This document shows positions 1 through 6,886 of a stretch of 6,886 nt of DNA, piece after piece; position 1 is the first letter of the stretch, and each line of letters begins with the position of its first letter. The notes beneath the pieces were generated by a model. That model was not told the DNA's origin. It was given only the letters and a program-made list of their open reading frames with translations, and made no database searches. A program made the translations under genes and the position numbers. Origin of the DNA: Planctomycetales bacterium (lineage in GTDB: Bacteria > Planctomycetota > Planctomycetia > Pirellulales > UBA7805). The stretch is from contig WVZU01000148.1 in the NCBI GenBank assembly GCA_011772275.1, positions 363 to 7,248 on the forward strand. Direction: 5' to 3'.

Positions 1-1097
1 GTGGCGGCATCCTCGCCTTTAGCGGCGAGGTCGTCTTGCAGCGAGATTTCCAGGTCCAGGTCGACACCCGACGGCACCATATCGGCGACATGGCTTTTCA
101 GATGGACCGCCAGTTCACGGGCCAGTTCCGTCACATCGCGAGACGGCGTGATGGGGGCTCGGTCATCGTCAGGAATATGATATCGCTGCCGCCAGACTTT
201 AATCACGTAGGCTTGCGGGACGAGCAGATTGACTTTGATCTCGGCAGGTTGCCATTGGGGATCACCCTCCTCGTCAGGGGAAGTCTCTTGTCGGAGGCGC
301 ACCTTGACGTTGGCGTTGACACCTACAATCCAGTCGATTCGAGCCAGAATATCCTGCCGCCAATCTTGTTCCAAACGTTTCTGGTGTTCGTCCCGCAGCT
401 CGGCCAGCCAACGGGGATCCACAAATTTGACGCCCGCATAGTTTCGGCCGGTATTTAAATCTGTGACCGACACCTGATGAACTTCCAGACCGGCGATAGC
501 GCTGGCCACCAGGTTACGAATCGCGCGAACTTGTTTTAGAGACAGGGATTGATTTCCATCACACGTCACACTGACAGACGCGGTAAGAATTTTCCCGCCG
601 CGGATCCCGCCAGCGTCTCCCTGATCGTACAGCACACGGGCCGACTCGACGCCTTTCATTTCGGCGATAATTTGTGCCAGCACGCGTTGGCGAGCATTTC
701 GGATGCGTTGGGTTTTCTGTTCCCGGCTTTCGAACGGGCTTCCCGCCTCGATGGCGGCATCCAGCAGTTGGCCGAAATCGCGGGGCGGCACATCGGCATC
801 CAGCAGAGCGGCCAGGTAGCGGTCCTTAAAAGCGGAGGGAACAAGGAGGCGCTGTCCTTCCCACTGAAAATCTTTTAAGCCAGCTTTGGCCAAGGCGGCT
901 TCGACGGCAGGCAGCTGGCTGGCCGGCAGCGGCTCGCGGAACAGATAGGTTCCGCCCCCCAGCTGGCTCGACTTGCTAAGCAAAACCGCGCCCACCAGCA
1001 GGGCAGCCACCAGGCTGATCAGTGTCCAGCGGGCGACCGGGGGCATTGATTCAAGTTGGTCGGCCGCCGCGCGGCCCGCCTGTCGAAACCACTCCAT
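1..1097 (-). CDS. fliF: Flagellar M-ring protein FliF (YscJ/FliF family), 3' part cut by window edge
   Basis: FliF forms the MS-ring in the inner membrane, the base on which the flagellar rotor and export apparatus assemble. The 365 visible codons start at an ATG preceded by GAGGAG about ten bases upstream. Residues 24-40 form one membrane helix. Residues about 50-115 match the first ring-building motif, including LLVPSAFKDRYLAALL. Residues about 125-235 match the second, with QRVLAQIIAEMKGVESARV, then SLKQVRAIRNLVASAIAGL and VSVTDLNTG, typical of FliF and YscJ. The third ring domain begins after that. The usual length is above 500 residues, so the C-terminal membrane helix and FliG-binding tail are outside the window. 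The protein is divergent: the segment normally carrying the conserved F-x-x-x-NYQRALEGEL stretch is shortened to about SREQKTQRIRNARQRVLAQI. It lies 34 bp after the ATPase gene, so co-transcription is likely. A type III secretion ring protein is the alternative, but the absence of a lipobox and the presence of a third ring domain favour FliF. Confidence 0.8.
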   Translation of the reverse strand, partial: MEWFRQAGRAAADQLESMPPVARWTLISLVAALLVGAVLLSKSSQLGGGTYLFREPLPASQLPAVEAALAKAGLKDFQWEGQRLLVPSAFKDRYLAALLDADVPPRDFGQLLDAAIEAGSPFESREQKTQRIRNARQRVLAQIIAEMKGVESARVLYDQGDAGGIRGGKILTASVSVTCDGNQSLSLKQVRAIRNLVASAIAGLEVHQVSVTDLNTGRNYAGVKFVDPRWLAELRDEHQKRLEQDWRQDILARIDWIVGVNANVKVRLRQETSPDEEGDPQWQPAEIKVNLLVPQAYVIKVWRQRYHIPDDDRAPITPSRDVTELARELAVHLKSHVADMVPSGVDLDLEISLQDDLAAKGEDAA

Positions 1098-1131
1098 CGA
1101 TTCGGTACTCCTCGACGGCAATCACCAAAAC

Positions 1132-1671
1132 CTATGCAGCCGCCTTCAGCGCACGGGAGGGCAGATACAACGTAACGGCGGCCCCCCCTTCGGGGCAGTT
1201 GGCCGCGGTCACGTAGCCGCCATGGGCGTCGGCGACCTGTTGGATCACGGACAATCCCGAACCACCTGCTGTGTTGCGGGCCTGATCGAAAAAGGTTTTC
1301 GCATCAGGCAATCCCGGCCCACTGTCAGCAATTTCCAGCTCGAACCCGTCACCGCACGCGACACCGGTCACGACCAGCTCACCCCCGTCCGGCATGGCCT
1401 GCAGGGCATTTTGCACAAGGTGGCACAGCGCGCTGCGCAGCATCTGGTCGTCGGCCGTCACCTGGGCCCGCGCGGGGATATCGATCGTTTTCTTGATATT
1501 CTGACGGGCCATGACGTCGGCAAATTGGACCAGCACCTCATCGGCCAGCCGGGAAATATCTACCCCTTGCAACTGCGCTCCACGCTGCAGAGCAGTTCGC
1601 TGGGGATTATCGGCGGCGGAACGAATGGACAGCACCGAGGGCTGCTCAGCATGGCGAGTTGACTTTTGCAT
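1132..1671 (-). CDS. Small stand-alone GHKL (histidine-kinase-type) ATPase
   Basis: This 179-residue protein is almost entirely a HATPase_c domain. The N box is at residues 84-93 (HLVQNALQAM, with the Mg-binding Asn88), the G1 box at 114-121 (IADSGPGL, Asp116), the G2 box at 136-140 (GGSGL), and the closing strand region at 160-171. It resembles the catalytic half of NtrB/FlrB-type sensor kinases. Nothing before it looks like a dimerisation and phospho-acceptor helix: residues 1-40 contain no H-box (H-E/D-x-x-N/P). There is also no sensor or membrane segment. The frame stays open to a TTG at 1782, but the ATG at 1671 is preferred because GAGG lies eight bases before it and the extension has no domain character. 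The fliF-like gene follows after 34 bp, so a role in flagellar gene control or assembly is a reasonable inference. It could be the kinase half of a split two-component protein, or an ATP-binding switch protein. Confidence 0.8.
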   Translation of the reverse strand: MQKSTRHAEQPSVLSIRSAADNPQRTALQRGAQLQGVDISRLADEVLVQFADVMARQNIKKTIDIPARAQVTADDQMLRSALCHLVQNALQAMPDGGELVVTGVACGDGFELEIADSGPGLPDAKTFFDQARNTAGGSGLSVIQQVADAHGGYVTAANCPEGGAAVTLYLPSRALKAAA

Positions 1672-1679
1672 CGAACGAA

Positions 1680-1683
1680 CCTC
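1680..1683 (-). promoter_or_regulatory. Ribosome binding site deciding the ATPase start
   Basis: GAGG on the minus strand, eight bases before the ATG at 1671. It supports this start over the in-frame TTG at 1782. Confidence 0.5.
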
Positions 1684-1899
1684 GCTTTGAAAGAGAAGAA
1701 AAGCCGGCTTTGCGCAACAGGGAAGGGTCGTATCCAACCAGAACGGCCACACAACCTGTTGCGGAGGCAAGCCAGAAGACAAGCCGAGGTGGCGAGGGAG
1801 GGTAGACGAAAGGGCAGATCGCCGTCAATCCACGTTGGCGGCTGACCGTCGGTCCGCGTCACGACGGGGTTTTGCGTGCCAGCACGAGTCCTCCCGGCT

Positions 1900-1915
1900 G
1901 CTGGCAGCTGCCAGC
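1900..1915. repeat. 16-bp perfect palindrome after the hydrolase gene
   Basis: The sequence GCTGGCAGCTGCCAGC equals its own reverse complement. It begins 12 bases beyond the hydrolase stop (transcription runs leftward). A further TGCCAGC at 1877-1883 can pair with the GCTGGCA at 1900-1906, so alternative hairpins are possible. No T-run follows on the minus strand, so a classical intrinsic terminator is not shown. It could be a protein-binding dyad or an RNA structure at the 3' end of the operon. The rest of the 256-bp gap 1672-1927 shows no convincing gene. Confidence 0.45.
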
Positions 1916-1927
1916 CACGCCGCTCGG

Positions 1928-2680
1928 TCAGGGAGCCACGACCGAGGTCTGCGGTTGGCGACTCAAGACTTCCATCAGCCAGCGATCGACGTCACCGGGA
2001 ATTTGCCGCTGCAGCGTCACGTTGTCGGGATACTGTCGCAGCGTGGTATTCATCCCTGCCACGTGCAGTAGCCGCAGGTCGCGGCAAACGCTGGACGACG
2101 GGTAGCGGCCGCTTGAGCGCGCAGCAGCCAGCATGATTTCCAGGTGGCGCAGTTCGGCCAGGCGGCGCAGGGGGGCCTCGCCCTGGGGAAACGGCCCCTC
2201 CAGCGACACAACCCCCCGCACGACTTCGGGCATCGTGATTGCCAAACGCAAAGCCATCGTGCCGCCACAACCCTGGCCGACGAGAAAAATACGTTGCGGA
2301 TGAATCCGGTATTGCCGGGCCTGCTGGATGGCTGCCAGCACGCGATGCCGCGCTTGCTGGATGTGGGCCTCGGATTGGGACCAGCCATAAGCCGGCGGGG
2401 CGTGGTTCATCTTGCTGGCGGGCAGGGACAAGGTTCCCCGCGGCGCGACGGCGACGTAGTTGCGCATGCTGATCTGCGGCATCATCCGGGTCAGATCGTT
2501 TTCATTTCTGCCTTCGGCGTGCAGCCACACGATCAGCGGGTAATCGTATTTGGGCTCGTAGTGTAGCGGGACAAACAGGACGAAGCCCGACTGGGGGTCC
2601 GGCACCGTTTCCGGGGCCGGCAGACGCTGCTGAACGGAACGGGCGGTTGCAGGGGACGTCTTGTAAATGAGACGATTCAT
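1928..2680 (-). CDS. Alpha/beta-hydrolase-fold protein, phospholipase/carboxylesterase-like, probably inactive
   Basis: The 250-residue protein follows the carboxylesterase/feruloyl-esterase layout: strand and oxyanion region at 48-62 (PLIVWLHAEGRNEND), NYVAVAPRG at 74-82, the helix before the nucleophile at 105-125, the nucleophile elbow at 131-144 (IFLVGQGCGGTMAL), and a C-terminal DVDRWLMEVL at 230-239. In active relatives the elbow reads G-x-S-x-G; here residue 137, where the serine should be, is Gly, with Cys138 next to it. The usual acid in G-x-x-D near 188-192 is absent (ARSSGRYP). The usual GH before the last helix is replaced by PDN at 218-220. All three catalytic residues therefore seem lost while the fold is kept, which suggests binding or scaffolding rather than hydrolysis. 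No signal peptide or membrane helix is evident. The start has GGGAG eight bases upstream. The gene lies 25 bp after the amidase gene, probably in the same transcript. The substrate cannot be told from sequence. Confidence 0.85.
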   Translation of the reverse strand: MNRLIYKTSPATARSVQQRLPAPETVPDPQSGFVLFVPLHYEPKYDYPLIVWLHAEGRNENDLTRMMPQISMRNYVAVAPRGTLSLPASKMNHAPPAYGWSQSEAHIQQARHRVLAAIQQARQYRIHPQRIFLVGQGCGGTMALRLAITMPEVVRGVVSLEGPFPQGEAPLRRLAELRHLEIMLAAARSSGRYPSSSVCRDLRLLHVAGMNTTLRQYPDNVTLQRQIPGDVDRWLMEVLSRQPQTSVVAP

Positions 2681-2705
2681 GATGTCGGCTCCCGGTGCTT
2701 TTCCA

Positions 2706-3428
2706 TCAAAACGCGTCGTGGTCGACCTCGGCGGTCACGGCCAGGGGGCGGTTCTCCAGTTCGTCGATCAATTCCTCGTAGGGAAACAAACGTCCCGGGC
2801 ATTTGGTGGCGGCGACGTCCAAATGGCGCAATACCCGCTCGCCTGAAATCCCGTACCGATCGCTGAGCCATTCGCAAAGTCTCTTCACCGCGGCGATCTG
2901 CCGAGGTGTCGGGGCCGTCTCTTCGAAATTGCCGATCAAGCAAATTCCCACACCCCGCCGGTTGTGCTGGCGGCTGCCAGCGTGGGCGCCGTGCAGTTGC
3001 TCTTTCCAACGAAAAGTCGATTCAATCTGCCCGTCCGGCATGCCATCGCCGTTACCGATCACGAAGTGGTAGCCGATTCCCCGCCAGGGGTTGCCGAACT
3101 GGTCTTTCCGTTCGCGGTGTCCAGCATCTACCGATTCCACACTGCCGCCTTCCGTCGCGGAGTGGTGCAACACCAGGTACTTCCACTCCAGGGAATTACC
3201 TGGTGGTTCGAACTCGATCCCATCGTCTTCCATATTCGCTCCTGGTTGGGGTTCGGAGTTTGACGGCGGCCGGGAAGCGGCGGCCGACGTCGCGACAAAG
3301 TCTTGAGCCCGCCTGGTCGTGTGAACGGGGTGATTTATTCCGTTTTCTGCTGAACAGCCGACATGGGTTACTGGGAGGAAGGTTGCTGGAACAAAAACGG
3401 CGATACGGATCCAGCCTGCCACCATCAT
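2706..3428 (-). CDS. Secreted N-acetylmuramoyl-L-alanine amidase, PGRP/Amidase_2 family
   Basis: Enzymes of this family use zinc to cut the amide bond between muramic acid and the stem peptide of peptidoglycan. With the start used here (240 residues), residues 1-24 look like a signal peptide or membrane anchor (WIRIAVFVPATFLPV). VGC at 23-25 is a weak lipobox candidate, since His22 is atypical. A low-complexity linker rich in Ser, Pro and Ala follows to about residue 66. The amidase domain spans about 82-220: zinc ligands His88 (LVLHHSAT), His202 and Cys210 (HLDVAATKCPG), catalytic Tyr120 (GIGYHFVI), and a core strand GVGICLIGNFE at 159-169. Lys209 lies in the region where T7 lysozyme has its catalytic lysine. 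All key residues are present, so it should be active in the periplasm. ATG 3428 has AGGGG nine bases upstream. ATG 3437 overlaps that site, and an upstream TTG at 3515 is less likely. A competing start at ATG 3233, with AGGAG five bases upstream, would give a cytoplasmic form without the signal. Confidence 0.88.
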   Translation of the reverse strand: MMVAGWIRIAVFVPATFLPVTHVGCSAENGINHPVHTTRRAQDFVATSAAASRPPSNSEPQPGANMEDDGIEFEPPGNSLEWKYLVLHHSATEGGSVESVDAGHRERKDQFGNPWRGIGYHFVIGNGDGMPDGQIESTFRWKEQLHGAHAGSRQHNRRGVGICLIGNFEETAPTPRQIAAVKRLCEWLSDRYGISGERVLRHLDVAATKCPGRLFPYEELIDELENRPLAVTAEVDHDAF

Positions 3429-3437
3429 GCGAAACAT

Positions 3438-3442
3438 CCCCT
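3438..3442 (-). promoter_or_regulatory. Ribosome binding site for the amidase long form
   Basis: AGGGG on the minus strand, nine bases before ATG 3428 and too close to ATG 3437 to serve it. It supports the form that carries a signal peptide. Confidence 0.45.
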
Positions 3443-3523
3443 GGTGCGGGTCATCCCGTCCACCACGGGGCCCCGGAGCTGCGGGCGACAAGCGGCGTGC
3501 CTTTCCGGGCGCCAAAGTCAGAA

Positions 3524-3552
3524 AATTAAGCCTTCGTTGGCTGGCAGGTCAA
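3524..3552 (-). promoter_or_regulatory. Candidate sigma-70-type promoter for the amidase-hydrolase operon
   Basis: On the minus strand TTGACC (3552-3547, five of six consensus bases) is followed after exactly 17 bases by TTAATT (3529-3524, three of six), the only AT-rich patch in the gap between mdh and the amidase gene. The implied leader to ATG 3428 is roughly 90 bases. The weak -10 element keeps confidence low. Confidence 0.35.
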
Positions 3553-3582
3553 GCTCATTGTCCTGCGGGCACGGAGGAGGAC

Positions 3583-3609
3583 CTGGCAGCGGGCCCGCAC
3601 CGCAGCCAG
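3583..3609 (-). terminator. Hairpin just after the mdh stop, possible terminator
   Basis: CTGGCAGCGG at 3583-3592 pairs with CCGCAGCCAG at 3600-3609, ten positions with one A-A mismatch around a 7-base loop. It starts one base after the mdh stop codon. No T-run follows on the minus strand, so it may act as a 3'-end stabiliser or a Rho-dependent or weak terminator. Confidence 0.4.
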
Positions 3610-3610
3610 T

Positions 3611-4648
<1,038 letters not shown>

Positions 4649-4689
4649 GTTTGGAGTGTCGGATCGGCGGCGGCAGCAGGCCGCGTGGA

Positions 4690-4735
4690 GACCAATAAAC
4701 GAGGCCCGGACCGTCAATATCGGGTCCGGGCCTCG
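4690..4735 (-). terminator. Intrinsic terminator of clpX
   Basis: A perfect 13-bp stem (4700-4712 with 4723-4735; left arm CGAGGCCCGGACC) encloses a 10-base loop. On the minus strand the stem is followed by TTTATTGG, a short T-rich tail. It sits about 60 bases past the clpX stop and before the mdh promoter region, as expected for a clpX terminator. Confidence 0.7.
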
Positions 4736-4760
4736 CTCTTCGTCGCGTGCGAACTTAACC

Positions 4761-4786
4761 CCCCTCGCCACCGTGGCGGCGAGGGG
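4761..4786 (-). other. Second hairpin directly behind the clpX stop
   Basis: CCCCTCGCC at 4761-4769 pairs with GGCGAGGGG at 4778-4786, nine perfect pairs around an 8-base loop, starting eight bases after the clpX stop. It has no T-run on the minus strand. It may protect the 3' end of the message or help the stronger hairpin at 4700-4735. Confidence 0.5.
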
Positions 4787-4794
4787 CTTGAACG

Positions 4795-6081
4795 TTACGC
4801 ACTTTTCTGTTTTTCGCCGGGCAGAGGGAAGAGCCGCTGGGCGCCTTCCACAATTTCTTCAGAAATCACGTAGCTACCACCGTCGGACTGGTCGGGCAGC
4901 TCGAACATGATGTCCAGCATCACTGCCTCGATGATCGATCGCAGTCCGCGAGCTCCCGTTTCCCGCTGCTGGCTCTTTCGGGCGATGGCCTGCAGAGCGT
5001 CTTCCGTAAAGTGCAATTCGGCACCTTCCATCGCAAACAACTTTTCGTACTGTTTGACCAGCGCATTTTTCGGCTCGGTGAGGACACGCACCAAAGCATC
5101 CTGGGACAGCGGGGTCAACGCCGAGTGGACGGGCAAGCGACCGACGAGCTCGGGAATCAGGCCGAATTCCAGGATGTCGTCGCTGGTCACGTGAGGCAGG
5201 GTGTCCGACAGGTCCGTTTCGGTATCCAGACCGGCTTGTTGACCAAAGCCGATTGTCCGCTTGCCTAACCGCTTGCCAATAATCTTGTCGATGCCCACAA
5301 AAGTTCCGCCGCAGATGAACAGAATGTTGGTTGTATCCATTTGGATATATTGTTGTTCTGGATGCTTGCGACCGCCTTGGGGCGGCACGTTGGCGGTGGT
5401 GCCTTCCAGCATCTTCAGCAGGGCCTGCTGCACGCCCTCGCCCGATACGTCGCGCGTGATCGAGACGTTCTGGCTGGTCTTGCCGATCTTGTCGATCTCG
5501 TCGATGTAGATGACGCCGCGCTGGGCCGCCTCCAGATCGAAGTCGGCCGCATGCAGCAGTTTCAAAAGCAGATTCTCGACATCCTCCCCCACATAGCCGG
5601 CTTCGGTCAGTGTTGTCGCATCACCGATGGCGAACGGCACGTTCAGAATTCTGGCCAGCGTGCGGGCCAACAGCGTCTTGCCGGACCCGGTGGGGCCGAT
5701 CAGGAGGATGTTGGACTTGTCGATTTCGACGTCCGAGCCTTCGTCGTCCGCCATCAGACGCTTGTAGTGGCTATGGACGGCGACCGCCAGCACCCGCTTG
5801 GCATGCTCCTGTCCGATCACATACTCGTCCAGATGAGCAACAATTTCGCGGGGGGTGGGAACCTTGGTAAACAGCTGCTGCGTCGTGCCGCGGCGGCGGC
5901 GTTCCTGGTCCAGGATGGACTGGCAAAGCTCAATACAATCGCCACAGATGTACACATCGCCTGGTCCTTCGACCAGCGGTCCCACATCGCGGTAGCTCTT
6001 CCGACAAAAGGAACAAAAGGCGTTTTTTTTGGTCGTGCTGCCGCCGCGTCGTCCCGTGACGTTGTCCCGTCCAGAGGGCAT
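4795..6081 (-). CDS. clpX: ATP-dependent Clp protease ATP-binding subunit ClpX
   Basis: ClpX is a hexameric AAA+ unfoldase that recognises tagged or regulatory substrates, threads them through its pore and feeds them to ClpP in the cytoplasm. The 428 residues match the family length. The N-terminal zinc-binding domain has Cys23, Cys26, Cys46 and Cys49 (CSFC and CGDC). The AAA+ core has Walker A GPTGSGKT at 129-136, pore loop GYVG at 162-165, Walker B VIYIDE at 190-195, the RKH loop at 238-240, the arginine finger Arg315 (PELVGRLPV), and sensor 2 GARGLR at 376-381. The ClpP-docking IGF loop is at 277-279, so partnership with a ClpP encoded elsewhere is expected. The ATG at 6081 has AAGGAG five bases upstream. 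The gene ends before two hairpins, the second a likely terminator. Many bacteria carry clpP just upstream, but here the preceding gene encodes a small membrane protein. Confidence 0.98.
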   Translation of the reverse strand: MPSGRDNVTGRRGGSTTKKNAFCSFCRKSYRDVGPLVEGPGDVYICGDCIELCQSILDQERRRRGTTQQLFTKVPTPREIVAHLDEYVIGQEHAKRVLAVAVHSHYKRLMADDEGSDVEIDKSNILLIGPTGSGKTLLARTLARILNVPFAIGDATTLTEAGYVGEDVENLLLKLLHAADFDLEAAQRGVIYIDEIDKIGKTSQNVSITRDVSGEGVQQALLKMLEGTTANVPPQGGRKHPEQQYIQMDTTNILFICGGTFVGIDKIIGKRLGKRTIGFGQQAGLDTETDLSDTLPHVTSDDILEFGLIPELVGRLPVHSALTPLSQDALVRVLTEPKNALVKQYEKLFAMEGAELHFTEDALQAIARKSQQRETGARGLRSIIEAVMLDIMFELPDQSDGGSYVISEEIVEGAQRLFPLPGEKQKSA

Positions 6082-6193
6082 GTCGTCTCCTTGTAGATGA
6101 ATCCGTTTTTTTTGGAGGTGAATCCTGGGGGTCGTCCCTGTCCGGATTTCTCACCAGCCGTCGCTCGCCATGAAGTTTCTCAGATCATCCGGC

Positions 6194-6478
6194 CTAGTTG
6201 TCGTTCGAATTGTCGCAAACCGGTTTGTCCGTACCTTTTAACTCCTTCTGGATCTCACCAGCCAGCTTCGCTTTTATAGTTCGGAATTCTTGGTCGCTAA
6301 GCACACTCTTGGAATGCATTTCCCGAAAATTGGTAAGCAGTTCGCTGGCGGTTATCCTGTCCTCTTCGTTAGCATCGCGCCACTTTGACACAATGTATGC
6401 GCCAGTCACTATGAGTATGGCAATCGCGGCAAACAGTATAACTATCTGGGCCCACGGATCTGTCAGGATTTCGAACAT
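6194..6478 (-). CDS. Small single-span membrane protein with SHOCT-like C-terminal segment
   Basis: The 94-residue product has one membrane helix at about 10-30 (AQIVILFAAIAILIVTGAYIV), a short charged stretch, then a C-terminal amphipathic region at 43-80 (ELLTNFREMH, then LSDQEFRTIKAKLAGEIQKEL). This region resembles the short SHOCT-type helical segment (L-x-x-G/S-x-L-x-x-E-E-F-x-x-x-K-x-x-L) found near the ends of many small bacterial proteins. From memory, similar short proteins occur in planctomycetes; function is unknown. The helix and basic flank suggest the C-terminus is cytoplasmic. The frame stays open to a GTG at 6580, giving 128 residues, but the added part is polar and featureless. 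ATG 6478 is preferred because the helix follows directly, although no good ribosome binding site precedes it. The gene is 112 bp upstream of clpX and could share its transcript. Its AT content is higher than that of its neighbours. Confidence 0.7.
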   Translation of the reverse strand: MFEILTDPWAQIVILFAAIAILIVTGAYIVSKWRDANEEDRITASELLTNFREMHSKSVLSDQEFRTIKAKLAGEIQKELKGTDKPVCDNSNDN

Positions 6479-6620
6479 ACCGTGCCGCCGCGAGGAATCG
6501 CCCCTGCCGCACTCCCTGGCTGTTTCACGTTCGCTATCCGGATCATTATGCACACCCCCCCGCAACCAGTCCAGGATCACGACCCTAAAGGTTTACCATG
6601 TAATATTTTCAACAGCCGAT

Positions 6621-6679
6621 CGGGGCCCGCATATTTTACGATAATCGGGAGGGATCTGCAGGGTGACCCGGGGCCCGCA
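6621..6679. repeat. Two copies of an 11-bp direct repeat
   Basis: CGGGGCCCGCA occurs at 6621-6631 and again at 6669-6679, 48 bases apart, in the region upstream of the small membrane protein gene. Each copy contains the palindrome GGGGCCC or CGGGGCCCG. In GC-rich sequence this may be chance. Confidence 0.3.
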
Positions 6680-6693
6680 GACCGGCAGCCGGC

Positions 6694-6886
6694 CTAACTT
6701 TTGTAAGATCCACAAACAGGACACTTGCCCCCAGCCGCCCCCGGCATCCGCCGCGCGGCGGCTGTCCCTGTTTGCCACCAGGAACCACGGCTTGGCCCGC
6801 AGGAATCGGCGCGGGGGCCAGCGTCCCGCCCCTGGGAAGCCGATCGGCAGTTGCCCAACCTACCCGCCGCGACAAATCGCTCGCAG
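6694..6886 (-). CDS. Uncertain ORF end with C-terminal CPVCG knuckle
   Basis: One minus-strand frame is open from the right edge to a TAG at 6694-6696. Its last residues read GGKCPVCGSYKS, a CxxCG zinc-knuckle-like ending. The rest of the 63 visible codons is Gly, Ala and Arg rich and does not resemble a known protein. The overlapping frame at 6636-6875 looks equally plausible in its upstream half (APAPIPAGQAVVPGG), so a frameshift between the two cannot be excluded. Nothing else in 6581-6886 looks like a gene. The stretch does contain an AT-rich patch at 6596-6650 that could hold the promoter of the small membrane protein gene. Confidence 0.25.
   Translation of the reverse strand, partial: CERFVAAGRLGNCRSASQGRDAGPRADSCGPSRGSWWQTGTAAARRMPGAAGGKCPVCGSYKS

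Noticed and set aside
36..1662. Plus-strand ORFs at 36-458, 549-878 and 973-1662
   Set aside because: They are opposite the fliF-like and ATPase genes, lack ribosome binding sites and have compositions typical of antisense shadows.
1672..1782. N-terminal extension of the ATPase from TTG 1782
   Set aside because: The added 37 residues contain no helix pair or H-box, the start is TTG, and a better ATG with GAGG exists at 1671.
3484..3504. Possible sigma-54 promoter (GGCAC-N5-TTGT) upstream of the amidase
   Set aside because: The essential GC of the -12 element is replaced by GT, and no enhancer-like site is visible.
6008..6030. Run of eight T within clpX as a slippage or frameshift site
   Set aside because: It encodes KKN in the linker before the zinc domain and the reading frame is intact across it; there is no sign of a programmed shift.
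5341..6096. 251-codon plus-strand ORF antisense to clpX
   Set aside because: It overlaps the clpX coding region fully, shows no recognisable motif, and its openness follows from clpX codon bias.

Overview
The window is about 6.9 kb of GC-rich bacterial chromosome in which every gene I can support lies on the minus strand. In transcription order (right to left) it reads: an uncertain ORF end, a small membrane protein, clpX, malate dehydrogenase (mdh), a secreted peptidoglycan amidase, an alpha/beta-hydrolase-fold protein, a small GHKL ATPase of the histidine-kinase type, and the first two thirds of a flagellar M-ring (FliF/YscJ) protein that runs off the left edge. Protein style and the small membrane protein suggest a planctomycete, probably Pirellulales-like. 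This is an inference from recalled family resemblance, since no rRNA or diagnostic marker is present.

Right part (4795-6886): clpX is complete, with the zinc-binding domain, AAA+ motifs and the IGF loop needed to dock on ClpP. No clpP is visible next to it. The gene before it encodes a 94-residue protein with one membrane helix and a C-terminal SHOCT-like helical segment. The last 300 bases hold no convincing full gene, only an ORF end finishing in a CPVCG knuckle.

Middle (3429-4794): two hairpins follow clpX; the second is a 13-bp perfect stem with a T-rich tail and is a credible terminator. A 36-bp dyad centred on an AT palindrome then sits upstream of mdh, next to a plausible promoter. 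The mdh gene encodes a complete LDH-like malate dehydrogenase with all catalytic residues.

Left part (1-3428): the amidase and hydrolase genes are 25 bp apart and look co-transcribed. The amidase keeps its zinc ligands. The hydrolase appears to have lost its whole catalytic triad and may be a pseudoenzyme. After a 256-bp gap comes a gene pair 34 bp apart: a stand-alone ATPase domain with no phospho-acceptor histidine, then the fliF-like gene. This suggests a regulator made together with the flagellar basal body.

I see no mobile element, CRISPR array, tRNA or rRNA. This is mostly ordinary core-genome sequence; the points worth a second look are the pseudo-hydrolase, the orphan ATPase beside fliF, and the mdh-upstream dyad.
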